This document shows, one piece after another, positions 46,683-61,239 of a DNA stretch of 64,000 bases. Below the pieces are notes generated by a model. It made no database searches and was not told where the DNA came from. It saw only the letters and a program-made list of their open reading frames with translations. Within the stretch, counting starts at the first letter, position 1. The number at the start of each line of letters is the position of its first letter. The translations under genes and the position numbers were made by a program. The DNA is from Emiliania huxleyi CCMP1516 (Eukaryota > Haptophyta > Isochrysidales > Noelaerhabdaceae), in contig NW_005194951.1 in NCBI RefSeq assembly GCF_000372725.1, forward strand, positions 274,104 through 338,103, in the 5' to 3' direction.

Positions 46683-48066
46683 GACAGGGGCCGCGCGGGG
46701 CTTGGCGAGCTCTCTCTAGGCTGGAGTCTCTCTCCGGAGAGCGGTCTCGCGCGCGTCGTGCACCAGTCAGAGAGAGATTCTCCGCATCCTATCGATAGAC
46801 CACATCGGTGTACGTCGCATGTGAAGCATGAACCGTGAGATCTTGTATGGTTCCTATACAGGTTTTAGGACATGACTTTTCATGAGAACAGCGTACACGG
46901 GACAACTAACTGCGCGGCCTCTCGCACAAGAAACCACAGCCACGGACTCCACAGACACACGTGTACATCGTCTAGAGCTGTTTAACGTTGGGAGCTGGAC
47001 AGTGTTGCTAGTGTTAACAGTAACAACAGAACAACAGTGGGGCTCGGCCTCCCCAACAACAGTAGCTAACGTTAGGCCGGCTGAACAACAATAAGGAAGG
47101 CCTGGCAGTGACCCACGACGACCTCCAGCGTGTCCAGTGCCGCGGGTAATACCCGAAAATACCCGGGAAAACCCAGGTATTTTCGGGTTTTACCCGGGTT
47201 TTTTGCCGTTTTCTGCTTGCTGGCCGCTGAACAACAGTAACAACAGTAACAAACAGTAACAGCATGGGCTGGGGTGAACACCTGAACAACGTTAAGGCTT
47301 TCAGCCAACACTAGCGCAACTGTTATAGGCCCACAGCACTCACGCGCGCACACAAGGTGACGCGCAACTACACGCTCCGCCTGGCACGCGCACACCCAAT
47401 AATGCAGTGGGGCTCCTGCCGCTGCCTGTCCCGGGAGAGAGATGCGAGGGTCGCCCCCCCATTGCCCCACCACTTTTGTGTGTGTGGAGACGTTTACGCT
47501 TTACCTTTCCTTACCACACCTCCCCTGCCTTCGTGAGCGAGACGTGGAAGAGTGCCACCGTCGGGTAGGACGGGTCGGCCCGGAGTATCGGAGTAGCCGT
47601 CGTGGTCGCGGCGAGCAGCGCCGGGCCACTCCGGCGCCGCGTCGGCAACATGGGAGCATGTCCACCGCACTTCGCGGTCACAGCGCTGTTGTCGCCCAAA
47701 ACGCCGCATGTACCTCTGGCGGGCCAAAGATCGACTCGCATGTCGATTTTGACTTGACGGCGGCATGGAGGCATCACGTCTCCATGCCGCCGTCAAGTCG
47801 CGGAGCCAGTCTGCGGCGATCACAGCGCTCGCAGGAGGTACATGCGAGCTTTTCAGAGTCAAGCTTTTCCTTTTGCGCGAAATCCCACACTGGTGGATTT
47901 TGGGGCGCTGTGGACCCCCTATTACAGACCACAGGTTACAGCGGACAAGCGACAAGCGTTCTTTTGACATTCTTATTCAAAACCTAAAAGGTCCTCTAAC
48001 CATTGATGTAAAGCCGTCTCTAAGCTCCATCTAGACCTGGGCAGACAACACCCGCGACCGCGCCCT
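46683..48066. other. Intergenic with interrupted palindrome
   Basis: AAACCCAGGTATTTTCGGG units occur at 47145-47205, and a CAACAGTAACAACAGTAAC run lies near 47228-47262. The strong hairpin at 47751-47799 is listed separately. No gene is recognised; frames at 47442-47987 appear non-coding. Confidence 0.55.
47751..47799. repeat. Perfect 20-bp inverted repeat (hairpin)
   Basis: Arms GACTTGACGGCGGCATGGAG and its exact complement are separated by GCATCACGT. Outside, CGCATGTACCTC near 47706 is matched by GAGGTACATGCG near 47838, so the fold is an interrupted palindrome of about 145 bp. It could be a mobile-element remnant or a structured RNA precursor. Confidence 0.9.
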
Positions 48067-49180
48067 TCACTCGGCCTCGTCGGGCTCGCCCCTTCTGCGC
48101 AGGGCGGCCGCCGCGCCCACCGCCCTCGAGAAGGGGTTGTTGTCGTCGCGCACCGCCTGAAAGCCGCGGTCGATGTCGGGCAGCGAGGGCCTCTCCGCCG
48201 CGCGGCCGTGGACGGTGAGGGCGCCTCCAAAGCCCGCCGCCGCCAGCGCCCAGTCGCCGGGGAAGGCGCGGAAGAGGAGGCCTCCCTGCCAGTCGGGGTG
48301 CGGGTTGTCGAGCAGGACGTACGTCGGCGCGAACCGGGCCGGCGGAGGCGCCTGAGCGGGTGGGGCGGCAGCAGCCGGGCGTCTGGGGGGGCGTCTGCGC
48401 GCTGCGGCAGAAAGCTGCGTCATGACTGTGGTAGGAGACGCGAGTCTCGGAAGTGCGTCTGTCGGAGGCCGCCTGCGGGTGGAGCAGCAGCAGAGTCTAG
48501 GAAGTGTCTCGGAAGTGTCTCGGAGAAGTGCGTCTGTCGGAGGCCGCCTGAGGGTTGAGCAGCAGCACGGCGCCTCCCTCGGGACACACCGCCTTCTTGA
48601 GCTGCGCCGCGGAGGGACGCAGCACCGCCACCACCCTGCCCGCGTCTCCGCCCGCCGCGCCGCCCGCCGCGCCACCAAAGCCCCCACCGCCGCCCTTGTA
48701 CGCCTTACTAAGAGAGGAGACGAGCCGCGGGCGGGTCGGGAGCCCCTTGCGCGCAAACTCGCGCTCCGCCGCCTTGACGGCCGCCTGCGACTCGAGCACG
48801 AGCGTGCACTCGCCTCTGAACGTCTCCGCCACGAGGTAGGCGAGCTCGAACTCGGCCCGCTGGAGCTCGGCCACCGTGGGCGGCGAGTCGGGGCTCCCGA
48901 TGGTCACCTTTCCCGGGTCGCCAAAGATGCCAAACCGCATGTTGGGTGGGAGCGTGATGTGAAGCTGCCGCTCGCCCACCGCCAGCGCCGCAGAAATGGC
49001 GACGCTCAGGCCCTCTGCGACGTCCTTTGGCGCAGTAGGGAGCACGCTCTGCGAAGCGCTGCCGACGGCACCACAACGCGGACGGGTCGCGCGCGTGGTG
49101 GTGGACGCAGCGCGCGGCGGCAGTCGGCTCGGCGCGAGGCCGAACGCCGAGGCGGAGATGAGGAAGTAGGTAGCGAGCAT
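48067..49180 (-). CDS. Plastid-targeted DUF1995-domain protein, 2 exons
   Basis: Exons 48548-49180 and 48067-48351 joined by a 196-nt GC-AG intron (phase 0) give 305 residues. The leader MLATYFLISASAFGLAPSR is a signal peptide with a Phe-containing cleavage motif (ASAF), then Arg/Ser/Thr-rich sequence: a typical bipartite complex-plastid presequence. The mature part reads DVAEGLSVAISAALAVGERQ, then LHITLPP, later LVAETF, GRVVAVLRPSA and VLLLNPQ|APPPARFAPTYVLLDNP, ending in a charged tail. This matches DUF1995, the domain of the LPA3 photosystem II assembly protein. That function is inferred. The intron start CAG|GCGGCCTCCGAC is repeated inside the intron (27 bases nearly identical), with GACACTTCC units between the copies. 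Confidence 0.75.
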
Positions 49181-49445
49181 GTACTCTCCTCAGCTGTGAA
49201 TCAGACGCACTTGCCTTCGGGGGCAAGTGCGCTGTGCTTTCACAGCCTCACGAGAGTAGCGAGCCCAAAAGAATTTTACAAAGCGATTACAAAACAATTT
49301 GTTGCGTTGTGTAGAACTAAGAGAGGTCGACCGAGAGCGCCTTTACTATGTGAGTGTGTTCTACCCTACGTACCAAGCAGTCGAATCCCGGCGGCAATGT
49401 GTGGGGGGGGTCCCAAGCTTTGGTTCGACCCCTGAGCCACCGAAA
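49181..49445. promoter_or_regulatory. Divergent promoter region with TTCG-loop hairpin
   Basis: 265 bases between the start codons of the DUF1995 gene (-) and the sulfatase (+). A perfect 10-bp inverted repeat, CGCACTTGCC/GGCAAGTGCG at 49206-49231 with a TTCGGG loop, sits 25 bases upstream of the DUF1995 start. CTGTGAA/TTTCACAG flank it. No TATA box is evident. Confidence 0.45.
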
Positions 49446-53356
<3,911 letters not shown>

Positions 53357-53756
53357 CGGCTCGCACGCGCCCCGGTGTCCGGGTAGAAGTTGACCGGGTG
53401 CGAGGGCGTCGGAGTTGGCGCGTGCGCGCCCAGGGGCCGGCAGGGCAGGGGCCGGCAGGGCAGGCGCAGGCGCCGCAGCCGGCCGACCCGGAAACAGTCG
53501 AGACCCGACTGCGCGACTCCGCCGCGTCTTCCCGAGTTTGGCGGAGTGGCGGGCCGCGAGCCCGAGGTCATACCACAGCAGTACACGGCTTTAATATGAA
53601 AACGGTGCGCACCCATCTCGCTGTATCTCGCGGTGTCATGTGCAACAAATTAAAGCGTACTCAACAGCGCGTCGCGCACGAGACAACGTGATCTGCCGCA
53701 GGCTCCACGTGTGGCGTGAGCGCGCGGTGTGTGCACGGCCCCCACGCAGGAGGCTC

Positions 53757-54807
53757 TTACTCCGGGCTCGGCGAGATCCAGCCAAGCCCGCCCTCGTCCC
53801 GCTTGTAGACCACGTTCACCTCGCCCGTCGCCGCGTTCCGGAACGCGTAAAAGTCGTGCTCGATGTACCTAATTGAAGCATGCTCACACATGGACCACAC
53901 CAGCCCACCTTCGGAGGGGGCATCCAGGGCCGTGCTCGGCGTACTCGAGGCAGACGACCGCCTCCTCCACCGAGATGGGAGGCATCGCGAACTTCTTCTC
54001 CCGCACCACCTCCCACGAGCCCGCCGCCACGCCGTTCGACGAGTCCTGTGTTCACAGCGCGAGGTGTGAAGAGACGCCGTTCACAGCCAGCTCCTCGTCG
54101 ACACGACCACCGGCATCGCCGCAGCCACCGACATGGAGGCGGCGGCGGCGTCGGAGGCGTCCGCCATCTCTGCGGTGGCGGTGGCCGCCGCGAACTGCGC
54201 GTCCAGACTCTCCGCCTCCTCGTCGTCCTCTTCGGCCTCTGCGCCGAACGCCTCCGCAGTGCCCAGCTGGTTCTGCTTGCGCTGGCCGCGGCGCTCCTGG
54301 CGCGGGGTGGGGTGGGGTGGGGGGGGGGAGTCCTGGCGCGGGGTGAGAGCGAGGTGTGAGGGCAAGGGGACGCCGCTGCGCCTTGTACTTGCGCAGCTTG
54401 CGAGAGAGCTGGTCTGCGAGGAGGTCGAGCGAGGCGTACATGTCCTCCGACTCGTGGCGCACGCGGATCACCTGCTTGTCGCGGCAGAGCGCCGTCACCT
54501 CCGCGATGTGCGCCTCCTTACCGACGTGCTCGCGGTCGTGCAGCGCTCGGTGCTCAACCTTGAGGTTGACGCTGACCGAGTTGAGGTACTTGTCGTACCG
54601 GTCGAGCTGCAGTGGCGAGACGCGGCGGTCGGCACGCTGGTGGGGAGAGAGGAGCGGCACGCTGGTGGGCCCCGGCGCCTGCTTGCCAAGTTTCTCATCA
54701 GTCGCGTCGCGCAGTGCCGGGGTGAGCGGCAGCTTGCTCGACGTCTTGACGTCAAGCTTGGTGCTCACGAGCCAGGAGTGGGAGGACGTTAGTAGAAGGA
54801 AAGCCAT
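53757..54807 (-). CDS. Ribosome hibernation promoting factor, long (plastid PSRP1-like) form, 5 exons
   Basis: Exons 54679-54807, 54382-54606, 54108-54296, 53945-54009 and 53757-53868 give 239 residues with consistent phases. The N-terminal HPF domain shows [55 protein letters not shown] and [13 protein letters not shown]. An acidic Glu/Ala linker follows. The C-terminal domain reads [31 protein letters not shown], then [17 protein letters not shown]. Long HPFs dimerise 70S ribosomes; in algae they act in the plastid. The start [15 protein letters not shown] may be preceded by a leader exon. Introns 1-2 are GC-AG and 3-4 GT-AG; intron 4 begins GTACGCCGAGCACGGC, a near copy of the next exon's start. 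Confidence 0.85.
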
Positions 54808-55063
54808 GTCAACGGACGACGTCGACGGGATGTGCTGGGCGACCGAGCGGGCCAGAGGCGGGCTGGGCAATCAACGAGGGAAAATAGAAAAAAACGCTGC
54901 CCCCGCGACGAAACACACGCTTCGAGGTGGCCGAGAGCGCGCCGCCGGCTAGCCTCCGACGCGGCTCCACAAACACCACCACGTCTGTGCCTGAGCTGAA
55001 GAGCGCTGCGCTCACAGTGCGCACCAGGCACTTAGAGTTTTGGCGAGAGAGAGCGAGAGAGAG

Positions 55064-55096
<33 letters not shown>

Positions 55097-55779
55097 GAGT
55101 TTTGGCGTGCTCGAGACTCGAGAGCTCGACACTGCTCTAGGAGTACAGGACAACTGCAATGATGGTGCTGAAAGTGATAAGAGTGCCGACATGTGTGCCG
55201 AGAGAGAAGGCAAGCAAACGAGAATGTGATGGGGGGTCAGTCGGGAGCGTCGCCACATGTGAAGGTTGAGGTTTCAGCAAAATTATAACGTCATACATGC
55301 GTAAGGGCTGCCTCACACGTCCAAGACGCCAGCCAGTCCGCTGTCCCCATCCGAGCAAGCTGTCGGGCATTTGCGCCGTGCGAGAAGCTGCCATTGGAAA
55401 GGAGTAATGGAGAAGTCTGTCCGCGCCTAAGGATTCTGCCTTTCCTATTCTGCTCTACTACACAAGGATTCTTGCTATTCTACCTCTCACTAGATTCCCC
55501 TTCCCAGGTTCCTCTTCTGCTCAGATATTCTGATTCTCTCCCCAGACTCTCCCATCTTGGCCCCGCTTTCAGCTTCCTGATTCTCCATTCTCGTTTCCTC
55601 CGCTTCCTTTCCGATTCTCTAGGGCAGCCAGAGCCAATTCCTGATTCTGCTCCCCCCTCCCGATTCTCCTGTCTCTCTTCCTATTCTTGATGCTCCATTT
55701 GATTCCTGATTCCTGATTCCTGATTTGTCGGATCGCCCACATTTTGACCGGGATTCTGATTCCTGATTCCTGATTCCTT
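54808..55779. other. Intergenic; CT/GATTC-rich
   Basis: A (CT) run lies at about 55061-55095, and GATTCCTGATTCC-type units at 55440-55780 lead into the minisatellite. No gene is recognised. Confidence 0.55.
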
Positions 55780-56190
55780 AGGGATTCCCTCCGGTGATAT
55801 CCTTAGGGATTCCCTCCGGTGATATCCTTAGGGATTCCCTCAGATGTTATCCTTAGGGATTCCCTCAGATGTTATCCTTAGGGATTCCCTCAGATGTTGT
55901 CCTTAGGGATTCCCTCAGATGTTATCCTTAGGGATTCCCTCCGGTGATGTCCTTAAGGATTCCCTCAGATGTTATCCTTAGGGATTCCCTCCGGTGATAT
56001 GCTTAGGGATTCCCTCAGATGTGATCCGTAGGGATTCCCCTCCGGTGATATCCTTAGGGATTCCCTCCGGTGATATTCTTAGGGATCCCTCCGGTGATAT
56101 TCTTAGGGACCCCTCAGATGAAATCCTTAGGGTTACCCTTAGGCAGGGATTCCCTCCGATGTTCTACTTAGGGATCCTCGGAGGGCTTCC
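55780..56190. repeat. 25-bp minisatellite (CCTTAGGGATTCCCTC unit)
   Basis: About 15 tandem units, each ending either CGGTGATAT or AGATGTTAT, so two unit types are interspersed. The GGGATTCCC core is palindromic. Confidence 0.95.
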
Positions 56191-56363
56191 CGCGCAGCGC
56201 TAAGGGCTGTCCTGAGGGTCGACGAGAAACCTTAGGGCACATAAAAGGGGAGAAGACAGAAAAGAGAAGGAAGAGTGCACACAAAACGCTGACTATCCTT
56301 CTGACTCAGAAACCGCAACTTTCGGCGAGAGCGATCGATGACACTGATGACAGCCACGCCTCC

Positions 56364-57270
56364 GTGGGGGGCGCCACCTCGGCAACCAGCCACGGCGCGC
56401 TCCACCACTTCTGGTGCACGGGCCCGCCCGGCAAGATCGACCGGATGTGGGTCGAGTACTACATCGACGGCGAGTCGACGCCGTCGATCGCGTTCCAGCC
56501 GTCGATGATGTGCGGCCTCGGCTTCCCGACGCAGATCGCCAAGGACTTTGAGTACTCGGCCGGCGGGCTGTGCGGCAAGACGGCGCCCGTCGGCGGCTGG
56601 TCGAACACCTTCCCGATCCCGTTTTACAAGAGCGCGGTGGTGACGGTGCGCGCCGACCCGAGTGACGGCGCCGGCTGCTACGGTGGCTACGTCTCGGTCC
56701 GCGGCACGCCGCGGCTGCCGCTCGTGCTGCCGCACTCGGGGCTGCCACTGCCGACGGGCAGCCGCCTCACGCTGCAGCGGCAGCCGCTCTTGCTGCGCCA
56801 GCCGCTCGAGTTCGTGACGCTCGCGACGCTGCTGCAGGGGCAGAGCGGCTTCGTCTTCAAGCGGCCGGCGGGCAGCCCCGCCGCGGGCGGCGGCTACATC
56901 GAGGGCTGCTGGAACTCGGGCGACACAGCTCGGCAAGCGCTTCCAGAGCGCGCTGAGCGGCCTGACGCTCTTCGAGCGCGGCACCGAGTACGAGTACCTC
57001 AGCGCATTCCGCCTCCACACCTCCGACCCGCTCGTGATGACCGACGGCGGCAAGCTGACGTGGCGCGTCGGCGCAAAGGCCGACCCGGGCACCACCAAGT
57101 GGTGCGGCAACCCGCTCCCGCCCGGCGCCGCCGAGCTGGGGCTCGACGAGGAGCGCGAGACCGTCGGCCGGCAGCTGTCGCCGGTCAACGTGACCACCTA
57201 CGCGTGGGTCTACGTCTTCCCGACGGCGGCGACGGCGGCGGCGGTGGAGGGAGGGCGGGCGGTGGCGTAG
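56364..57270 (+). pseudogene. GH172/DUF2961-like protein, frameshifted and 5' truncated
   Basis: Frame 1 (56364 to ~56935) encodes HFWCTGPPGKIDRMWVEYYI, DGESTPSIAFQPSMMCGLGF, GGWSNTFPIPFYKSAVVTVR and YIEGCWNSGD. The family then continues in a +1-shifted frame from ~56927: LGKRFQSALSGLTLFERGTE, YEYLSAFRLHTSDPLV and VNVTTYAWVYVFP, ending at 57270. The DUF2961 order (substrate-facing DGE, PIPFYKSA strand, GTE near EYLSAF) is kept. No start or N-terminal strand is found because the sequence upstream is minisatellite. Either a base is missing near 56930 or the gene is dead. GH172 enzymes act on arabinan/fructan-type glycans. Confidence 0.65.
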
Positions 57271-57328
57271 GAGGGTGGGCTGAGCTGAGACGCCGCCTCT
57301 GCCGCTCTCCTCCGCCGCACGGCTCCGC

Positions 57329-58063
57329 GTGCTGCGCGACGCCGCAAGTGCGCTGCACTACCTGCACACGCTCTCTCCGATGATTCTTCACCGCGACGTG
57401 TCGGCGGGCAACATCCTGCTCGACGAGCGCGGCAACGGATTCCTCGCTGACGTGGGCCTCGCGCGCGCGGCAGAGGCGACGGCCGGGCAGGTCTCGCACC
57501 TGTCGACGCAGCGCATCTTTGGCAAGCCCGGCTACATGGACCCGATCATCTCGCTGGATGGCCAGGCCTCTCAGCTGACTGACGGCTTCGCGCTCGGCAT
57601 CACGCTGCTCGTCGCCCTGACCGGCCGTGGCGCTCTCGGCTTGCTCAACGAGTGCTACGATGCGCTGGAGGAGCCCGACACGGCGGAGGGCATCGCGGCG
57701 GCCGACGCGGGCTGGTCGGCGGCGCAGGCCGAGGAGCTGGCGAGGCTCGTGGTCGGGCTGGCGTACGAGCGGAAGAGGAAGCGGATGCCGCTCGCAGACG
57801 CGCTGCCTCGGCTGGAGGCGATGACCGAAGCGGCAGGGGAGATGGCGGCATCGCCGCCACCGAGCCTCGCAGGGGCGGTGGCAGCCGAGGCGGACGCGGA
57901 CGCGGAGCGCCAGTGCGATCTCTGCTGGTCTGCGCCTCGCTCGGTCCGCTTCGCGTGCGGCCACGCGCTGTACTGCGAGGCGTGTGTGCCGCGCGTGCTG
58001 GAGCGCGACACCAACTGCCCGACCTGCCGCCAGCCGGCGCTACCCATTGCCGCGTTGGAGTGA
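57329..58063 (+). CDS. Protein-kinase C-lobe/RING-finger fusion, N-lobe absent
   Basis: The frame is coding from about 57285 (LSSAARLRVLRDAASALHYL); the first ATG is 57379-57381, so the start is uncertain and an upstream exon may exist. Kinase C-lobe motifs: HRDVSAGNILLDERG (HRD and Asn present), FLADVGLAR where DFG has become DVG, then GKPGYMDPI and LTDGFALGITLLVALTG. Residues ~190-240 form a C3HC4 RING: CDLCWSAPRSVRFACGHALY, CEACV, NCPTCRQP. No N-lobe (glycine loop, VAIK) is visible between the GH172 remnant and this frame, so ATP binding is doubtful. A pseudokinase-scaffolded ubiquitin ligase is the simplest reading, but truncation is equally possible. Confidence 0.65.
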   Translation: MLRDAASALHYLHTLSPMILHRDVSAGNILLDERGNGFLADVGLARAAEATAGQVSHLSTQRIFGKPGYMDPIISLDGQASQLTDGFALGITLLVALTGRGALGLLNECYDALEEPDTAEGIAAADAGWSAAQAEELARLVVGLAYERKRKRMPLADALPRLEAMTEAAGEMAASPPPSLAGAVAAEADADAERQCDLCWSAPRSVRFACGHALYCEACVPRVLERDTNCPTCRQPALPIAALE

Positions 58064-58957
58064 ACGCATCATACGTTTGTCTGCCAGCCGCCTGCTCGCG
58101 CTGTGTCGGTCGCAGCCCACGGCCCGCAACCTACGGGCGACGCGGCGGCTGCTGGTGGGCGCGGCGGGAGGGGTGGGAGGGGTGGGCGCGGCGGGCGCGG
58201 CGGGCGCGGCGGGCGGGTCCGCCTTGCGCGGTAGTGGGGCACATCGATCGAAAGCGAGCGGGACTCACTCGAGGGGTGGCCGCGTTTCGTCTCTTTATGT
58301 CTTTCTTTCGATTCCGGATTTGGGCGGCCCGAGGGTGCGGCCCCCAAGGGCCGGTCCGCTGCGCCGGCCGCGCTGACGCCCTGACGCTGACGGCACGGGG
58401 GGCGCCACGCCGCCGCCGCGGCCCGCGCCCGCCCGGCGGCGCGCCGCGGCGCCGCCGCGCGCACGGGGTCCCGTGGCTGGGCCGCTCCGCGAGTTTCCAG
58501 CTCGAGAGGAGCCAGCCCGCCGCTGCCGGAACTGGTGCCCCTTAACACGAATACCGGTGCGAGCGTCGATTGCGAGCGGTGACAGTACCCACATATTCAA
58601 CCTTACGTGTACACAAACTGCACATACATGACGCGGGCAGTGAGATGTGGCGTGGTCGATGGGAGAGGGCTCACGCCTCGCGCCCCCCCCCCCCTTCCCG
58701 CCTTGCGTGCTAATTGCCTCGCCCGCGCTCCCCCTCCCAGCACAGCTTCCTACGCAGTCTATACGAGGTCCCGTGGCGAGCACCGCGCTCTCCTCCGCAA
58801 GCCATGACGCACAGGACGCGGTAGAGGAGACACACACCCTCCCCCCCCCTCCGGAGGCCGCCGAGCAGACGAGAGGAGCAGCGAGGGCGGCGATCGCAGC
58901 GGCGGGGAGTGCCGCGGCTACCACTCGTCCCTACCGCAGGCTAGCGCGTCTACGCTC
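58064..58957. other. Convergent intergenic region
   Basis: Very GC-rich sequence with GGCGCGGCGG runs near 58160-58210. No gene is recognised between the RING gene (+) and cytochrome c (-). Confidence 0.5.
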
Positions 58958-59302
58958 TCAGAGAGAGCACAGGTACGCGACGACGTTCGCGTTGTCCTCC
59001 GGCTTCTTGAAGCCGGGGAAGGCCATGTTGGTCTTGATGTACGTCTTCGGGTTCTTTAGGTACTCGTACATCGCCTTGTCCGTCCAAGTGAATGAAGCGG
59101 CAGTGAACGCCGGCGTGTATTTGAAGCCGGCCCTTTTGCCCGCGTCAGCGCCGATGATGCCGCCCAGACCTGGCCCGCTCTTGCCGCCCTGCGCTTCGAG
59201 TGTCGTGTGGCAGGCGGCGCACTTGCCCTTGAAGATCTTCTCCCCTGCGGCGGCGCTTCCTGCCGGGGCAGACTCCCACGGCGGATACTCCTTCTTGCCC
59301 AT
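58958..59302 (-). CDS. Mitochondrial cytochrome c
   Basis: 114 residues from the ATG at 59302 (MGKKEYPPWESAPAG); the frame is open to 59422, but the added residues are unlike the family. GEKIFKGKCAACHTTLEAQG holds the heme-binding C-x-x-C-H with Cys-Ala-Ala-Cys-His. GPGLGGIIGADAG and YTPAFTAASFTWTDKAMYEY follow, then LKNPKTYIKTNMAFPGFKKP with the axial Met ligand, and a closing ANVVAYL helix. Length and motifs match soluble class I cytochrome c, which carries electrons from complex III to complex IV in the intermembrane space. No intron is needed. Confidence 0.93.
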   Translation of the reverse strand: MGKKEYPPWESAPAGSAAAGEKIFKGKCAACHTTLEAQGGKSGPGLGGIIGADAGKRAGFKYTPAFTAASFTWTDKAMYEYLKNPKTYIKTNMAFPGFKKPEDNANVVAYLCSL

Positions 59303-60195
59303 AGCTGCGGAGTCTGCGAGGGGAGCACCGGAGGGGCATGCATGAGGTGAAGCGCGTGCCGTGCAGCGCGGCTTCGGCATGTGCGCGGAGAGCGTGTTGA
59401 GGGCACAGCGTCTTCGCCGCACGTGCCGGCCGTCAGCGAGTGCGAGGCGGGTACTAGCATCTAGCTGGCCGACGACGACGAGGGGACGAGGGACGGACGC
59501 AACGACGGACGACGATCAAGATCGCGTCGGCGTGCGAGTTCGCCGATGGTTGGGATGAGCGAGCGAAAAGTCCCGCTTTCCCTCTGATCTGTCTCTTTGC
59601 TTGTCTCCGTGTCTGTCTGTCTTGGCTGTCTGAGTCTGTGCCGTCGGGCCGAAGCCCGCCACGAACTCTCTCCCTATAAACCCTAGCGTTCCACACTTCG
59701 CCTAGTCGTGTCCGTCCTCTGTGATTGCGTCCGTCCACGAAACTACGTCGTGCGCTCTTGAGCACTTGAGCACTGGATAGGGTCGATTCCGCATGGTCGT
59801 GCGCTCTAGAGAACGTCCGCGGGCCCCTCGCGGGGGCTCGGCCGAACGTGTGCCCCCACTACTTTGTGTGTGTGTGTGTGTGTGTGTCTCGCGCCTTGCG
59901 GGGGGGGAGCGGAAAGGAGGAACCTCTTCCCAAGAGCGCCACTCTTGGAGCGCCGCCGCTACCACCCAGAGCGCTGCAAGCAGCGCCGGGCAATGACGGC
60001 TTACCGCCCACCCAGCCCCCCCCCGGCACACCCCGGCAGCCAATGTGTGAGACGGCTCGAACCCGCTAAGCCATCCCGCAAGCGGGATGGCCCGCCACTC
60101 GAACCCGCAAGCGGGTGTACGAACCGCGAGCGGCTCGCACTCGTGACACGCAGGCGTCCGACAGACGGCGCCGGGGCTAGGCGACCAAAGAGGAA
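59303..60195. other. Intergenic, no gene recognised
   Basis: Includes a GTGTGTGT run at 59868-59888 and GAACCCGCAAGCGGG-type inverted repeats around 60050-60120. No gene or tRNA was recognised. Confidence 0.5.
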
Positions 60196-60684
60196 CTACG
60201 GCAAGAACCGCACACCACCCGCTGACGAGCGCTCGCGGAACTGGTCCGCGGCGCCCGCCAGGGGCGTGCGCGAGACAGGGCTCGGAGCCCTTTTCTGTGA
60301 GCAGGGATTCCCTCCCGGCGGGGGTTGTGGCGGAGAGCTGGCATGGGAATCGCCGGCCCCCACCCAGGGGGTGCCCCTGCCAGGCGCCGCAAGCGGTGCC
60401 CGACAGGGGCGGGTGCCCCCACCCCGAGGGGTGGGGGCGGGGTCGGGGTCCAAAGTGATCCGGCCCATCGCCTCGGCAAGGTCCTCGGTGCGATTCTCCA
60501 CGGTGTCGTCGACCACGTCGAGCGAAAGCGCGGTAGCCGCGGAGGTGATGGCGTCGACGTCGGTGGAATCGGCTGGGTCAACGTCAATGTCGATAGCTCT
60601 TTCACGCCGGATCCCCTTATTGTCTCCGATGTGTCGCGCCTGCGCGCTCGGCGTGTATGAAATCCATATCACCCCCTGCTCCAC
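60196..60684 (-). CDS. Hypothetical protein
   Basis: 162-residue frame. The first half has a balanced composition (SYTPSAQARHIGDNKG, IDIDVDPADSTDVDAITSAA, ALSLDVVDDTVENRTEDLAE), as in a real acidic protein or a gag-like fragment. The second half is Pro/Gly/Arg-rich. No domain is recognised and no neighbour supports a role; it may be non-coding. Confidence 0.25.
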   Translation of the reverse strand: MEQGVIWISYTPSAQARHIGDNKGIRRERAIDIDVDPADSTDVDAITSAATALSLDVVDDTVENRTEDLAEAMGRITLDPDPAPTPRGGGTRPCRAPLAAPGRGTPWVGAGDSHASSPPQPPPGGNPCSQKRAPSPVSRTPLAGAADQFRERSSAGGVRFLP

Positions 60685-61239
60685 GACTGGGGCTTTAGGC
60701 GGCCCGAGGGCGGGGCGCTAGGCGGCGGTTCGTTTTCGGGGGAGTCGGGTGGGTCATCTGCGTAGCTAGAGCTCGAGAGCTAGAGGCCCTATCACCGATG
60801 TCGTCGAGTGGGATGGTTGTACCTCCTCCGTTGATAGGCATGTCGTCGCCCACGGTGCTGCTCTCCCCGTCGTCTGCGCGTCTGTTGGGACAGACTCGTC
60901 TTGCCACTCCGGCGCACCGCAATCCCTCGCGCCGCTCCTGCCGAGGTCGGCTTGCTTATCGACGTAGTCGTTCCACTTAATGACCACTGTGTCCCTTAAC
61001 GTGTCTCCATGTCACTTCGTGCCTCGACGCTAAATGCCGATGAAGTGTGGAGACCGGTTTACCGGAGCCTCCCGCCGTCACCACAGCGCTGGTAGTGTGG
61101 CCACTCCGGTGAGGCTGTTATCGGGCCGGGCCGGTGTTCTGAACACGTTTTTAGAACGCATTCCAAGCCGAGCCATTCTGATCATACCCGTCCATGCAAA
61201 ACTCAGGTCCTCTCACCCCTCCCCAGAGGCCAGAGCGCT

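Noticed and set aside
60050..60120. CTCGAACCCGC motifs resembling a tRNA T-arm
   Set aside because: No D-arm, anticodon arm or acceptor stem can be folded around them; they are part of a GCAAGCGGG repeat.
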